NCBI RefSeq assembly: GCF_026013475.1
Contig: NZ_JAPDPH010000042.1
Span: forward strand, 1 to 42,375
Direction: 5' to 3'
DNA length: 42,375 nucleotides
Origin: Micromonospora yasonensis
GTDB taxonomy: Bacteria > Actinomycetota > Actinomycetes > Mycobacteriales > Micromonosporaceae
Shown: piece after piece, positions 7,219-14,890 of the stretch
How the letters are laid out: every line of letters begins with the position of its first letter
Position numbering within the stretch: position 1 is the first letter of the stretch
Translations under genes and position numbers: made by a program
Notes under the pieces: model-generated
Seen by the model: the letters and a program-made list of their open reading frames with translations, nothing else
What the model was told of the DNA's origin: nothing
Database searches by the model: none

Positions 7219-7929
7219 ATGGCAGAAATCACTGGGGATCAGCGCGTCCAGTCGGAGGTGCTCGAAGGGCTGGCGACGGCGGTCAACCACCGCAGGTGGT
7301 TCGTCGAGCTGGCCGTGCCCTACCTCGGTGACAATCCCATCGAGATCGGCAGCGGCCTCGGGGACTACGCCCTGGAGTGGTCCGAGCACCTGCCCCGGAT
7401 CACTGCGACCGAGGCCGACCCCGACCGGCTGGTCCGGCTCAAGGAGCGGCTGGCCGACCGCCCCACCATCGAGGTCCGGCAGATGCTGCTCCCGCACTCC
7501 GAGCGCGGCGACTACAGCGCGGCCGTGTCGTACAACGTGCTGGAGCACATCGAGGACCACGTGGGCGCGCTGCGCAGCATGCGCGAGCTGGTCCGGCCCG
7601 GCGGCGCCGTGATCATCATCGTGCCGGCGTTCCAGTTCGCGATGAGCCCGGCCGACATCGCCACCGGCCACGTCCGGCGCTACACGAAGAAGACGCTGGC
7701 CGCGGCGATGACCGAGGCCGGGCTCACCGTTGAGAAGATCCACTACGCGAACGCGCTGGGCCTGATCGGCTACTTCATGGCCACCAAGGTCTTCCGGCTG
7801 ATGCCGAAGGAGGGCCCGATGGTGAAGATCTACGACACCCTGGTCCTGCCCGCCACCAAGGCGGCCGAGCAGGCCGTACGCCCGCCGTTCGGCCAGTCCG
7901 TCTTCGCGGTCGCCCGCGTCCCGGCCTGA
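7219..7929 (+). CDS. class I SAM-dependent methyltransferase
   Basis: The protein has 236 residues. The SAM-binding motif I is IEIGSGLGDY near residue 36. The acidic end of strand 2 is TEADPDR, and motif IV/post-I is SYNVLEHIEDH, typical of the Methyltransf_11/23 group, which includes small-molecule and sugar methyltransferases. The later part (GHVRRYTKKTL) is a sequence seen in methyltransferases near polysaccharide or lipid-linked sugar genes, so a glycan or lipid substrate is plausible but unproven. The ATG at 7219 has GAGGA nine bases upstream. The frame extends to 7072 without good coding signal. The gene ends three bases before the 54-bp palindrome. Confidence 0.8.
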   Translation: MAEITGDQRVQSEVLEGLATAVNHRRWFVELAVPYLGDNPIEIGSGLGDYALEWSEHLPRITATEADPDRLVRLKERLADRPTIEVRQMLLPHSERGDYSAAVSYNVLEHIEDHVGALRSMRELVRPGGAVIIIVPAFQFAMSPADIATGHVRRYTKKTLAAAMTEAGLTVEKIHYANALGLIGYFMATKVFRLMPKEGPMVKIYDTLVLPATKAAEQAVRPPFGQSVFAVARVPA

Positions 7930-7932
7930 GGT

Positions 7933-7986
7933 GTAAGGAGGGGCCCCTTGTTAACAGACGTCTGTTAACAAGGGGCCCCTCCTTAC
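7933..7986. repeat. 54-bp perfect palindrome between convergent genes
   Basis: Two 27-bp arms are exact reverse complements with no spacer (centre between 7959 and 7960). Each arm contains smaller palindromes: GGGGCCCC (7940-7947, 7972-7979) and GTTAAC (7950-7955, 7964-7969), with GACGTC at the centre. It starts 3 bases after one stop and ends 6 bases before the other stop, so it fills the gap. As RNA it would fold on either strand and could end both transcripts. I recall similar AAGGGGCCCCT-containing intergenic repeats in Micromonosporaceae, but that is memory, not something this window shows. Confidence 0.85.
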
Positions 7987-7992
7987 CTCCGG

Positions 7993-8526
7993 TCAGTCCT
8001 TGATCTGGTACGTCGGGCGGATCACCGCCCGGGCCAGGGTGTGGAACGCCAGGTTGAAGCCGACGAAGGCGGGGCTCGCCTCCTTGCCGACGTCGAGGCG
8101 GTCCACGTCGACCGCGTGCACCGCGAAGACGTACCGGTGCGGGCGGTCGCCGGGCGGCGGGGCGGCACCGCCATAGCCGGTGTCGCCGTAGTCGTTGCGG
8201 ATGCTGAACGCACCGCCCAGGTCGCTCTCCTTCACCCCGGTCGGCAGCTCGGTCACCGAGGCGGGCACGTTCACCAGCACCCAGTGCCAGAAGCCGCTGC
8301 CGGTCGGGGCGTCCGGGTCGAAGCAGGTGACCACGAAGCTCTTGGTCTCCTCCGGGAAGCCCGACCAGGACAGCTGCGGGGAGACGTTCTCGCCGCCGGT
8401 GCTGCCGTGCGCGTACCGTGCGTCCATCGGCTCGCCGTTGTGCACGTCATCACTGGTCAGCGTGAACGACGCCACCGTCGGCAGCAGCTCGTACGGGTCC
8501 GGGGCGATCGGTCGTTCCAGGGTCAT
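7993..8526 (-). CDS. PEBP-family (YbhB/YbcL-like) phosphatidylethanolamine-binding protein homologue
   Basis: The protein has 177 residues and covers a complete YbhB/YbcL domain. It shows the ligand-pocket motif [13 protein letters not shown] (residues near 68-80, the family D-P-D-A-P signature) and the second pocket motif [13 protein letters not shown] with its conserved proline, histidine and arginine. The C-terminal [14 protein letters not shown] is also typical. Members bind anionic phospho-ligands and are mostly of unknown role in bacteria. No signal peptide is present, so it is cytoplasmic. The ATG at 8526 has AAGGA eight bases upstream. A further upstream open frame is discarded because it overlaps the promoter gap. 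Confidence 0.9.
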   Translation of the reverse strand: MTLERPIAPDPYELLPTVASFTLTSDDVHNGEPMDARYAHGSTGGENVSPQLSWSGFPEETKSFVVTCFDPDAPTGSGFWHWVLVNVPASVTELPTGVKESDLGGAFSIRNDYGDTGYGGAAPPPGDRPHRYVFAVHAVDVDRLDVGKEASPAFVGFNLAFHTLARAVIRPTYQIKD

Positions 8527-8542
8527 CGAAACGGTCCTTCCG

Positions 8543-8566
8543 GGTGCGCGCGAATTCCTGCGCACC
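8543..8566. repeat. inverted repeat in the PEBP gene leader
   Basis: GGTGCGC (8543-8549) pairs with 8560-8566 around a 10-base loop, 17 bases upstream of the PEBP ATG. It could be an operator or a small leader hairpin. Nothing else is clear in the divergent gap 8527-8720. Confidence 0.3.
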
Positions 8567-8720
8567 TTCATACCCCTTCCACGCCCCGGAACGAACCGAA
8601 AGCGCGTCGTGTCCGAACGTGACGACCCGTGCGTGCACGTGAAAACGTGACCTACTCTCCAGGGCAGCGACGCCCGGCCCCGTGCGGCGTGGGGCTGGTG
8701 ACGGCCAGGGAGGCGGCGAC

Positions 8721-9467
8721 ATGTCCAGCGCGCAGTTGTACGACACCATCGGAGCCACTTACACCGTGACGCGGCGCACCGAGCCGCGGATCGCCGCAAG
8801 GGTCTGGGCTGCGCTCGGCGATGCGCGGACGGTATTGAATGTCGGGGCTGGTACCGGCTCCTACGAGCCCGCCGACCGTGACGTCACCGCGGTGGAACCG
8901 TCGGCGCTCATGCGTGCGCAGCGCCCCGCAGGCACAGCACCGTGCGTGGCTGCCGCTGCGGAGAGCCTTCCGTTCGAGGACCAGTCCTTCGACGCAGCGA
9001 TGGCTTTTGCCACCATCCATCACTGGCAGGACCCGATCGCCGGCCTGCGCGAGCTGCGGCGCGTTGCTCGCCGCGTGGTGGTGTTCACGCACGACACCAG
9101 TGACACCGGATGGCTTCGTCGATTCTGGCTCACTCGCGACTACCTTCCTGAAGTCGCGGACCTCCTTGTCGGCCGGCCTTCGCTGACCGAGCTGGCCGGC
9201 GCGATCGGAGCCCGCGTGGAGCCGGTGCTCATCCCGTGGGACTGCGTTGACGGCTTCTTCGAGGCCTACTGGCGCCGGCCCGAGGCATACCTGAACGAGA
9301 ACGTCCGTCGCGGGGTATCGGTCTGGGCCAGAGTCGGGCCGGACGCCGAGCAGAGGGCCGTGCACAGCCTTCGTGCCGACCTCGCCTCAGGTCGGTGGGC
9401 AGAACGCAACCGTGACCTCGTCGATCTCGACGCGGCAGAGCTCGGCCTTCGCCTGCTTATCGCCTGA
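8721..9467 (+). CDS. class I SAM-dependent methyltransferase, tRNA-adjacent
   Basis: The 248-residue protein has SAM motif I as [12 protein letters not shown] near residue 39, an acidic VEPSALM at the end of strand 2, and [13 protein letters not shown] as motif IV in the UbiE/Methyltransf_11 style. The rest contains several tryptophans and an Arg-rich C-terminal half. The substrate cannot be named. The ATG at 8721 has GGGAGG about seven bases upstream. Codon third positions are visibly more A/T-containing than in the neighbours (for example ATT GAA TGT-type stretches and GCT, CAT, GTT codons). The gene ends at a T-tract terminator and lies directly beside tRNA-Ser, which together suggests acquisition by transfer. 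Confidence 0.8.
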   Translation: MSSAQLYDTIGATYTVTRRTEPRIAARVWAALGDARTVLNVGAGTGSYEPADRDVTAVEPSALMRAQRPAGTAPCVAAAAESLPFEDQSFDAAMAFATIHHWQDPIAGLRELRRVARRVVVFTHDTSDTGWLRRFWLTRDYLPEVADLLVGRPSLTELAGAIGARVEPVLIPWDCVDGFFEAYWRRPEAYLNENVRRGVSVWARVGPDAEQRAVHSLRADLASGRWAERNRDLVDLDAAELGLRLLIA

Positions 9468-9480
9468 ACCGGCGGTCCAG

Positions 9481-9510
9481 GCCCCACTGCGCTGGTCAGG
9501 GGGCGTTTTT
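9481..9510 (+). terminator. intrinsic terminator with T tract
   Basis: GCCCC (9481-9485) pairs with GGGGC (9500-9504). The stem continues as CTG/CAG after a bulged A, and GTTTTT follows at 9505-9510. It lies 13 bases after the methyltransferase stop. A clear T run is uncommon for this genome type. Confidence 0.65.
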
Positions 9511-9520
9511 GCTGATCAAG

Positions 9521-9610
9521 TGGCGGAGGGTGTGGGATTCGAACCCACGAGGACATCGCTGCCCTACCGGTTTTCAAGACCAGCGCCATCGGCCACTAGG
9601 CGAACCCTCC
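9521..9610 (-). tRNA. tRNA-Ser (anticodon UGA)
   Basis: The leftward strand reads a full class II tRNA: 7-bp acceptor stem GGAGGGT/ACCCTCC, D-arm with AGTGGCCGA, anticodon loop CTTGAAA with anticodon TGA (plus-strand 9574-9576), a long extra arm (GGGCAGCGATGTCC) typical of serine tRNAs, a T-arm GTTCGAATC, a G discriminator and an encoded CCA at 9521-9523. It is 90 bases. It decodes UCA, and UCG by wobble. Confidence 0.97.
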
Positions 9611-9706
9611 CGGACACGTCCCCGAGAGGTACGCGACCGTGCATAGTCTGCCACGGACCGCACACCGGCCAACCCGGCGTCCCACCCCCATTGACAGAAT
9701 GGGCCG

Positions 9707-10246
9707 GTGTGGGAGACCCCGGGAGTGGTGCTGATCAGCGGAATCATGGCGGCGGGCAAGTCCACAGTGGCCCAGTCGCTGGCCAGCCGGCTGACCCGGT
9801 CGGTGCACCTGCGCGGTGACGTGTTCCGCCGGATGATCGTCGGTGGGCGGGCCGAGATGGGAGCACAGCTCTCCCCGGAGGCGTGGCGGCAACTCCGGCT
9901 CCGCTACGACCTGGCCGCCGCGGCGGCGGACCGTTACGCCGCCGAGGGCTTCACCGTCGTGCTCCAGGACGTGGTGCTCGGCGCCGCCCTGCCGGCCATG
10001 GTCGAGCGGATCCGGCACCGGCCGCTGGCGGTGGTGGTGCTCGCCCCGCGCGCGGAGGTGGTCGCCGCTCGCGAGCGCGGCCGGCTCAAGCAGGGGTACG
10101 GCGACTGGCCGGTCGCCGACCTGGACGCCGAGTTCCGGGCGGACACTCCCCGGATCGGGCTCTGGCTGGACACCTCGGCGCACACGCCGGACGAGACGGT
10201 GGACGAGATCCTGGCCCGGGCGTGGACGGAGGGCCGGATCGGGTAA
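9707..10246 (+). CDS. P-loop AAA/zeta-toxin-like kinase of unknown substrate
   Basis: The 179-residue protein has a Walker A motif GIMAAGKST near residue 12-20, then HLRGDVFRRM, which in small-molecule and zeta-type kinases carries the substrate-side aspartate. RERGRLKQGYG supplies LID-type arginines. The size and layout match the 'AAA family ATPase' group near chloramphenicol phosphotransferase and shikimate/gluconate kinases. It probably phosphorylates a small metabolite; nothing in the neighbourhood names the substrate. There is no antitoxin gene beside it, so a zeta-type toxin role is unlikely. The GTG at 9707 lacks a clear ribosome binding site. It is followed 9 bases later by the oxidoreductase gene, so the two are probably co-transcribed. 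Confidence 0.7.
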   Translation: MWETPGVVLISGIMAAGKSTVAQSLASRLTRSVHLRGDVFRRMIVGGRAEMGAQLSPEAWRQLRLRYDLAAAAADRYAAEGFTVVLQDVVLGAALPAMVERIRHRPLAVVVLAPRAEVVAARERGRLKQGYGDWPVADLDAEFRADTPRIGLWLDTSAHTPDETVDEILARAWTEGRIG

Positions 10247-10255
10247 GACTGGGCC

Positions 10256-11230
10256 ATGCACGCGATGACGATTCCGAAACCCGGTGGACCCGAGGCCCTC
10301 GTCTGGTCACAGGTGCCCGACCCGGAGCCCGGCCCCGGCGAGGTGGTCGTCGAGGTGCAGGCCAGTGCGGTGAACCGGGCCGACCTGCTGCAACGGCAGG
10401 GACACTATCCGCCGCCGCCGGGCGCGCCCGCGTACCCGGGGCTGGAGTGCTCCGGGGTGATCGCCGCGCTCGGGCCGGACGTGGCCGGCTGGGCCGTCGG
10501 TGACGAGGTCTGCGCGCTGCTGGCCGGCGGCGGGTACGCCGAGCGGGTGGCCGTGCCGGCCGGGCAACTGCTGCCGGTGCCGGCGGGCGTCGACCTGGTG
10601 GACGCCGCGGCGCTGCCGGAGGTGGCCTGCACGGTCTGGTCGAACGTGGTCCAGCTCGCCCGGCTGGCGAAGGGCGAGACCCTGCTGGTGCACGGTGGCG
10701 GCAGCGGCATCGGCACGTTCGCCATCCAGCTCGGCGTGGCGCTCGGCGCGACCGTGGTGGTGACCGCGCGGGCGGCGAAGCACGCCCGGCTGCGCGAGCT
10801 GGGTGCCGCGCACACCATCGACTACCGGGAGCAGGACTTCGTCGAGGAGGTTCGCCGGTTCACCGACGGCCGGGGCGCGGAGGTGATCCTCGACATCATG
10901 GGCGCCGCGTACCTGCCCCGGAACGTGGCGGCGCTGGCCACCGGTGGCCGGCTGGTGGTGATCGGCATGCAGGGCGGCCGAAAGGGCGAGCTGGACCTGG
11001 GCGTGCTGCTGGCGAAGCGGGCCTCGGTCCACGCGACGGCGCTGCGCTCCCGCCCGCTGACCGAGAAGGCGGAGATCGTCCGGGGCGTACGCGAGCAGGT
11101 GTGGCCGCTGGTCGAGGCGGGGACAGTACGGCCGATCGTGCACGCGCGGGCCAAGATGGCCGACGCCGCCGACGCGCACCGCCTGGTGGAGACGAGCGAC
11201 CACGTGGGCAAGGTGCTGCTGGTCCACTGA
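10256..11230 (+). CDS. zinc-free NAD(P)H:quinone oxidoreductase (MDR superfamily, PIG3-like)
   Basis: The 324-residue protein is a complete quinone-oxidoreductase-type MDR enzyme. The N-terminal half has NRADLLQRQGHYPPPPGA and PGLECSGVI, characteristic of the PIG3/TP53I3 group. It lacks the cysteine and histidine zinc ligands of alcohol dehydrogenases. The Rossmann turn is HGGGSGIG followed by VVVTARAAKHARL, where the basic residues suggest NADPH. The C-terminus DHVGKVLL is also typical. Such enzymes reduce quinones or alkenal-type electrophiles. Its convergent partner four bases away is soxR, which senses redox-cycling compounds, so a role in quinone stress is plausible. ATG at 10256; an ATG four codons later is possible. 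Confidence 0.88.
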   Translation: MHAMTIPKPGGPEALVWSQVPDPEPGPGEVVVEVQASAVNRADLLQRQGHYPPPPGAPAYPGLECSGVIAALGPDVAGWAVGDEVCALLAGGGYAERVAVPAGQLLPVPAGVDLVDAAALPEVACTVWSNVVQLARLAKGETLLVHGGGSGIGTFAIQLGVALGATVVVTARAAKHARLRELGAAHTIDYREQDFVEEVRRFTDGRGAEVILDIMGAAYLPRNVAALATGGRLVVIGMQGGRKGELDLGVLLAKRASVHATALRSRPLTEKAEIVRGVREQVWPLVEAGTVRPIVHARAKMADAADAHRLVETSDHVGKVLLVH

Positions 11231-11234
11231 CCGG

Positions 11235-11702
11235 TCAGGCCGCTTCGCCATCCGGCTCGACGGGGCCGGGCAGCACCAGCCGGGCACCCGGCCCCTCGGC
11301 GGCCAGCGAGTCGCCCGGGTTGTAGAGGGTGCAGCGCTGCAACGACAGGCAGCCGCAGCCGATGCAGCCGTCCAGGTCGTCGCGGAGCTTGCCGAGCAGC
11401 CGGATCTTCTCGTCCAGCCGGTCCCGCCAGGACCGGGACAGCGCGGCCCAGTCGTCCGGGGTGGGCGTACGCGAGGACGGCAGCGAGTCCAGCGCCTCCT
11501 TGATCTCCTCCAGCGAGACGCCGACCTGCTGGGAGATCCGGACGAACGCCACCCGGCGCAGCTCGGCGCGGGCGTACCGGCGCTGGTTGCCGCCGGTGCG
11601 CTCGGCCCGGATCAGCCCCAGCCGCTCGTAGTAGCGCAGCGCGGAGGGGGCCACGCCGCTGCGCGCGGAGAGCTGGCCGATGGTCAGGGTTGCTTCGTGC
11701 AT
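11235..11702 (-). CDS. soxR: redox-sensitive transcriptional activator SoxR
   Basis: The 155-residue MerR-family regulator has a winged helix-turn-helix at residues 7-50 (IGQLSARSGVAPSALRYYE in short pieces: LTIGQLSA, SALRYYE) and a dimer helix near 85-108. It carries the SoxR [2Fe-2S] motif C-x2-C-x-C-x5-C at Cys113, 116, 118 and 124. Oxidation of the cluster by redox-active compounds switches on target promoters; in actinobacteria these are usually oxidoreductase or transporter genes, not soxS. Here the nearest candidates are the convergent quinone oxidoreductase and the divergent transketolase. ATG at 11702 was chosen because it starts the conserved domain. The palindrome at 11714-11735 lies 12 bases upstream and would overlap its own promoter. 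Confidence 0.95.
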   Translation of the reverse strand: MHEATLTIGQLSARSGVAPSALRYYERLGLIRAERTGGNQRRYARAELRRVAFVRISQQVGVSLEEIKEALDSLPSSRTPTPDDWAALSRSWRDRLDEKIRLLGKLRDDLDGCIGCGCLSLQRCTLYNPGDSLAAEGPGARLVLPGPVEPDGEAA

Positions 11703-11713
11703 CACAGGGCCTT

Positions 11714-11735
11714 GAGTTGAAGTGCACTTCAACTC
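11714..11735. promoter_or_regulatory. 22-bp perfect palindrome, probable SoxR/MerR operator
   Basis: GAGTTGAAGTG at 11714-11724 is exactly repeated in reverse complement at 11725-11735. The TTGAAGT/ACTTCAA form is that of MerR-family operators, which sit between -35 and -10 with long spacers. It occupies almost the whole 46-bp gap between soxR and the transketolase gene. Confidence 0.75.
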
Positions 11736-11748
11736 CGAGGCTATCCGC

Positions 11749-12444
11749 ATGACGACGACGACCGCCACCGACCCCGCCCTCCTGGCGGCACTGCTGGACC
11801 GGGTACGCGCCGACCGCGACTTCGGCCCGAACGTCTACTCGACCCTGGACGTGCTCCAGGTGCTCTACGACCGGGTGCTCCGGATCACCCCGGAGACCGT
11901 CGACGACCCGGACCGGGACCGGTTCCTGCTCTCCAAGGGGCACGCGGTCGCCGGCTACTACGCGTTGCTCGCCGCGAAGGGTTTCGTGCCGGTGGCGTGG
12001 CTGGACGACCAGGGCGGCCCGGACAGCCGCCTCGGCGACCATCCGGACCGGCTGCTGGTGCCGGGGGTGGAGATCGGATCCGGGTCGCTGGGACACGGCC
12101 TCGGGCTGGGCGTGGGCACGGCGCTCGGCCTACGCGCCCAGGGCCGGACGGACCCCCGGGTGTACGTGCTGCTCGGCGACGCCGAGCTGGACGAGGGTTC
12201 CAACCACGAGGCGATCGCGTACGCGGGGGCGACCGGGCTGGCCAACCTCACCGCGATCGTGCTGGACAACCACTCGGCGAGTCACGGCTGGCCGGGCGGC
12301 GCCGCCGGCCGGTTCACCGTCAACGGCTGGACCGCGGCCACCGTGGACGGCCGCGATCACGCCGCCCTGCACGCCGCCCTCACCGGGCACGACCACCACC
12401 GGCCGCACGTCGTCGTCGCGGTCGTCACCGACAACGGGGAGTGA
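11749..12444 (+). CDS. transketolase, N-terminal (TPP-binding) subunit
   Basis: The 231-residue protein equals the N-terminal third of a transketolase. It has SKGHAVAGYYA with the conserved histidine, the GSLGHGLG segment that contacts thiamine diphosphate, and the metal/TPP motif starting GDAELDEGSNHEA and ending LDN. The second half of the enzyme is the next gene, two bases downstream, so the functional unit is a split enzyme. Transketolases transfer two-carbon ketol units between sugar phosphates, though split forms may use other substrates. ATG at 11749 has GAGG eight bases upstream. A GTG at 11722 is in frame but lies inside the palindromic operator. Confidence 0.88.
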   Translation: MTTTTATDPALLAALLDRVRADRDFGPNVYSTLDVLQVLYDRVLRITPETVDDPDRDRFLLSKGHAVAGYYALLAAKGFVPVAWLDDQGGPDSRLGDHPDRLLVPGVEIGSGSLGHGLGLGVGTALGLRAQGRTDPRVYVLLGDAELDEGSNHEAIAYAGATGLANLTAIVLDNHSASHGWPGGAAGRFTVNGWTAATVDGRDHAALHAALTGHDHHRPHVVVAVVTDNGE

Positions 12445-12446
12445 GC

Positions 12447-13334
12447 ATGCGCGACACCTTCGTGGCCACCGCCACCGAGTTCCTGGACGACCCGCGGACC
12501 GCCGTGGTGCTGGCCGACATCTCCGCCGCCGCGTTCGCCCCGGCCGCCGCGCGGCACCCCGACCGGGTGCTCAACGTCGGCATCCGGGAGCAGCTCATGG
12601 TGGGCGTGGCCGGCGGGCTGGCGCTGACCGGGCTGCGGCCCATCGTGCACAGCTACGCGCCCTTCCTGGTGGAGCGGGCCTACGAGCAGATCAAGCTGGA
12701 TCTCGACCACCAGGGGGTCGGGGCGGTGCTGGTCAGCGTCGGCGCGTCGTACGACCGGGCGGCGGCGGGACGGACCCACCTCGGGCCGGCCGACGTGGCG
12801 CTGATCGACACGCTGCACGGCTGGACGGTGCACGTGCCGGGTCACCGGGACGAGGTGCCGGGGGTGCTGCGCGACGTGGTGTGCGGCCGACGGGACTCGG
12901 CGTACGTGCGGCTCTCCACCCAGAGCAACGGGACCGCGTACCCGGACGCGGGTGACCTGCGGGTGGTACGGGACGCCGGGCCGGGCGCGCCGCTGCTGGT
13001 GGCGGTCGGGCCGGTGCTGGACCGGGCGCTCGCCGCGGTCGGCGACCGGCCGGTCACCGTGGCGTACACCCATCGGCCACGGCCGTTCGACACCGCCGGG
13101 CTGCGGGCCCTCGCGGGCACCGAGGTGATCCTGGTCGAGCCGTACCTGGCGGGCACCTCGGCCCGGGTGGTCGGCGCGGCGCTGGCCGACCGGCCGCACC
13201 GGCTGCTCACCCTCGGCGTGGACCGTACGGAGCTGCGCCGCTACGGCTCGGCGGAGGACCACGACCGCTGGCACGGCCTGGACGCCGCCGGATTGCGCCG
13301 CTCGGTCGACGCGTTCCTGTCGCCGGCGGGCTGA
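12447..13334 (+). CDS. transketolase, C-terminal (pyrimidine-binding) subunit
   Basis: The 295-residue protein matches the middle and C-terminal domains of transketolase. The catalytic glutamate is in VGIREQLMVGVAGGLAL (near residue 50), and HLGPADVALIDTL and the region around YVRLSTQ follow the family. The C-terminal Rossmann-like domain (VILVEPYLAGTSARVVG) is complete. It begins two bases after the preceding stop and shares its promoter. The housekeeping enzyme in actinobacteria is normally one polypeptide of about 700 residues, so this pair is probably an accessory transketolase. Confidence 0.88.
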   Translation: MRDTFVATATEFLDDPRTAVVLADISAAAFAPAAARHPDRVLNVGIREQLMVGVAGGLALTGLRPIVHSYAPFLVERAYEQIKLDLDHQGVGAVLVSVGASYDRAAAGRTHLGPADVALIDTLHGWTVHVPGHRDEVPGVLRDVVCGRRDSAYVRLSTQSNGTAYPDAGDLRVVRDAGPGAPLLVAVGPVLDRALAAVGDRPVTVAYTHRPRPFDTAGLRALAGTEVILVEPYLAGTSARVVGAALADRPHRLLTLGVDRTELRRYGSAEDHDRWHGLDAAGLRRSVDAFLSPAG

Positions 13335-13350
13335 GTCGGGAGGGGCGGCG

Positions 13351-14049
13351 TCAGCCGGTGACGGGCCGGCGCCGGGCGCGCTCGCGGGCCAGGATCCAGA
13401 CCGCCTCGACGCCGTCCTTCCAGGTGATCTTCTTGCCCTCTTCGCGGTTCCGGGCGCGGTAGCTGATCGGGACCTCGTACGGGCGGATTCGCCGGCGCAG
13501 CAGCTTGCCGGTGACCTCGGCCTCCATGCCGAACCCGCGGGACCGGATGTCGAGCGAGCGGTACAGCTCCAGCGGCATCAGCTTGAAGCAGGTCTCCAGG
13601 TCGCCGATGTAGGAGTTGTAGAGGACGTTAGCCACGGTCGTGACGCCCTTGTTGCCCATCACGTACCAGAAGCTGTAGGCGCTGTGGCTGCCGAAGGTCC
13701 GATTGCCGTAGACCACTTTGGCCCGCCCGTCGAGCACGGGCTCCAGCAGCTTCGGGATGTCCTGCGGGTCGTACTCGAGGTCGGCGTCGAGGATGACCAT
13801 GTACTCACCCTCGGCGTTGTCGACCGCGGTCTTGATGGCCGCGCCCTTGCCCGCGTTGCGCTGGTGGGTGACGACCCGCAGCCGCTGGTCGTCGACCCGG
13901 TCGAGCACCTCGGCGGTGCCGTCGCGGCTGCCGTCGTCGACCACGACGAGTTCGATCTCGCACGGGTAGTCCACCGCCAATGCCTGCTTCAAGGCATCCG
14001 CTATGCGTTCTTCCTCGTTGTAGACCGGCATGAGGATCGAGAGCTTCAC
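13351..14049 (-). CDS. GT2 glycosyltransferase, dolichol-phosphate mannose synthase-like
   Basis: The 232-residue protein is a GT-A fold family 2 enzyme: MPVYNEEERI at the start, VVDDGSRDGT for nucleotide binding, AGKGAAIKTAV, and the metal-binding DAD in VILDADLEYDP. The C-terminal half (GNRTF, LETCFKLMP, YEVPISYRAR) matches the polyprenyl-phosphate sugar synthases such as DPM1-like proteins that transfer mannose or glucose to a polyprenyl phosphate at the cytoplasmic face. It has no trailing membrane segments. The product could serve as donor for GT-C enzymes such as the one at 5197-7008; that link is inference. Confidence 0.88.
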   Translation of the reverse strand: MKLSILMPVYNEEERIADALKQALAVDYPCEIELVVVDDGSRDGTAEVLDRVDDQRLRVVTHQRNAGKGAAIKTAVDNAEGEYMVILDADLEYDPQDIPKLLEPVLDGRAKVVYGNRTFGSHSAYSFWYVMGNKGVTTVANVLYNSYIGDLETCFKLMPLELYRSLDIRSRGFGMEAEVTGKLLRRRIRPYEVPISYRARNREEGKKITWKDGVEAVWILARERARRRPVTG

Positions 14050-14164
14050 GGGTTCTCCACGGTGGCGAAAGCAAGTCGGCCCTAGCGTAACCTGGCTGAT
14101 CCCCGCCTCGGTGAGTGCAGCGCCCGGAGGTTTGTCAAGGTCCTGCGGAGAGCGGACTCGAACG

Positions 14165-14194
14165 GGGACGGCCGCCCTTCGGAGCGGCCGCCCC
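14165..14194 (-). terminator. hairpin after the lipoprotein gene
   Basis: CGGCCGC (14169-14175) pairs with 14184-14190 around CCTTCGGA. The stem resumes as GGG/CCC after an A/C mismatch. It starts 9 bases past the stop of the leftward lipoprotein gene at 14203. Confidence 0.6.
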
Positions 14195-14202
14195 GCATCC
14201 GT

Positions 14203-14805
14203 TCACCGCTGCTTGAACGGGACCACGATCAGCCGGGCCACGCCGCCGTCGCCGTCTTTCGCACCGGCCACGCCGACCGTCGTACCGACCTTGATGTCGC
14301 TGGACCGCACGGTGTGCCGACGCTCGACCACCCGCAGCTTCTCGTCGAACGTCCAGGTCATGGTGAAGCCGTCGGAGCACTTGACGGTCATCGACCGGCC
14401 GTCGATGGCGGTCACCTGGCCGCGCTGCACGGCGATGGTCCTCGTGCCGCCGTCCTTGGCCTGCACCACGACCTCGCCGTGCAGGATGTTCTGCCGCAGC
14501 AGCACCCGGGCCCGGTGCCGCTTGCGCCACTCCTGCCCCTTCTCACCGCGCTTGTCCTGCGGTCCGGCCTGCTCACCGGCGGAGGCCGAGGGGGCCGGGG
14601 CGGCGACCGGATCCACGTCCAGGTCGGCGGCGTCGAAGCCCATCGCGGCGAGCGCCTGCCCGTCCGCGCCCATGGCCGCGGCCACCTCGACCGCGGTCTC
14701 CTTCGCCGTCTCCTGCGCGACCTGGGCGGGGCCGCAACCGGCGAGGCCGAGCGCGGCCGCCGCGAAGAGCGCGGTGACGCCGGTGACGATTCCCTGACGT
14801 GCCAT
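14203..14805 (-). CDS. secreted lipoprotein with C-terminal DUF5666-like region
   Basis: The 200-residue protein starts with a lipoprotein signal, with hydrophobic residues 5-21 and lipobox LAGC at 21-24 (Cys24 is the lipidated residue). Residues 25-95 are alanine-rich and low complexity. Residues 100-200 form small beta-type repeats (RTIAVQRGQVTAIDG, SMTVKCSDG, IKVGTTVGVAG) like OB-fold DUF5666 domains of unknown function. It is anchored to the outer membrane face. It is the last gene of a leftward unit behind a two-component pair, 59 bases after the kinase. A copy of the element found upstream of the regulator lies just in front of it, suggesting it is a direct target. Confidence 0.75.
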   Translation of the reverse strand: MARQGIVTGVTALFAAAALGLAGCGPAQVAQETAKETAVEVAAAMGADGQALAAMGFDAADLDVDPVAAPAPSASAGEQAGPQDKRGEKGQEWRKRHRARVLLRQNILHGEVVVQAKDGGTRTIAVQRGQVTAIDGRSMTVKCSDGFTMTWTFDEKLRVVERRHTVRSSDIKVGTTVGVAGAKDGDGGVARLIVVPFKQR

Positions 14806-14863
14806 CGGTTGTCCTCTCTCGTCCGTGGTGACCCCAGCGTGCACCACGCAGGCGGGGGAAGGG

Positions 14864-14890
14864 GTCAGGCCGATGTTCGGATCAGGTAAG
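14864..14890 (-). promoter_or_regulatory. 27-bp element (copy B), candidate response-regulator site
   Basis: This stretch is identical at 22 of 27 positions to the one at 17043-17069 upstream of the regulator. Read leftward it has the conserved blocks CTTACC, TCCGAACAT and CCTGAC. It overlaps the last codons of the kinase gene and lies about 60-85 bases before the lipoprotein ATG. Confidence 0.5.

Noticed and set aside
9521..9610. Prophage attachment at tRNA-Ser
   Set aside because: No integrase, no repeat of the tRNA 3' end seen in the window and neighbouring genes are ordinary; only the tilt in the methyltransferase is suggestive.
9707..10246. Zeta-type toxin
   Set aside because: No antitoxin gene adjoins and the protein matches the small-molecule kinase layout better.
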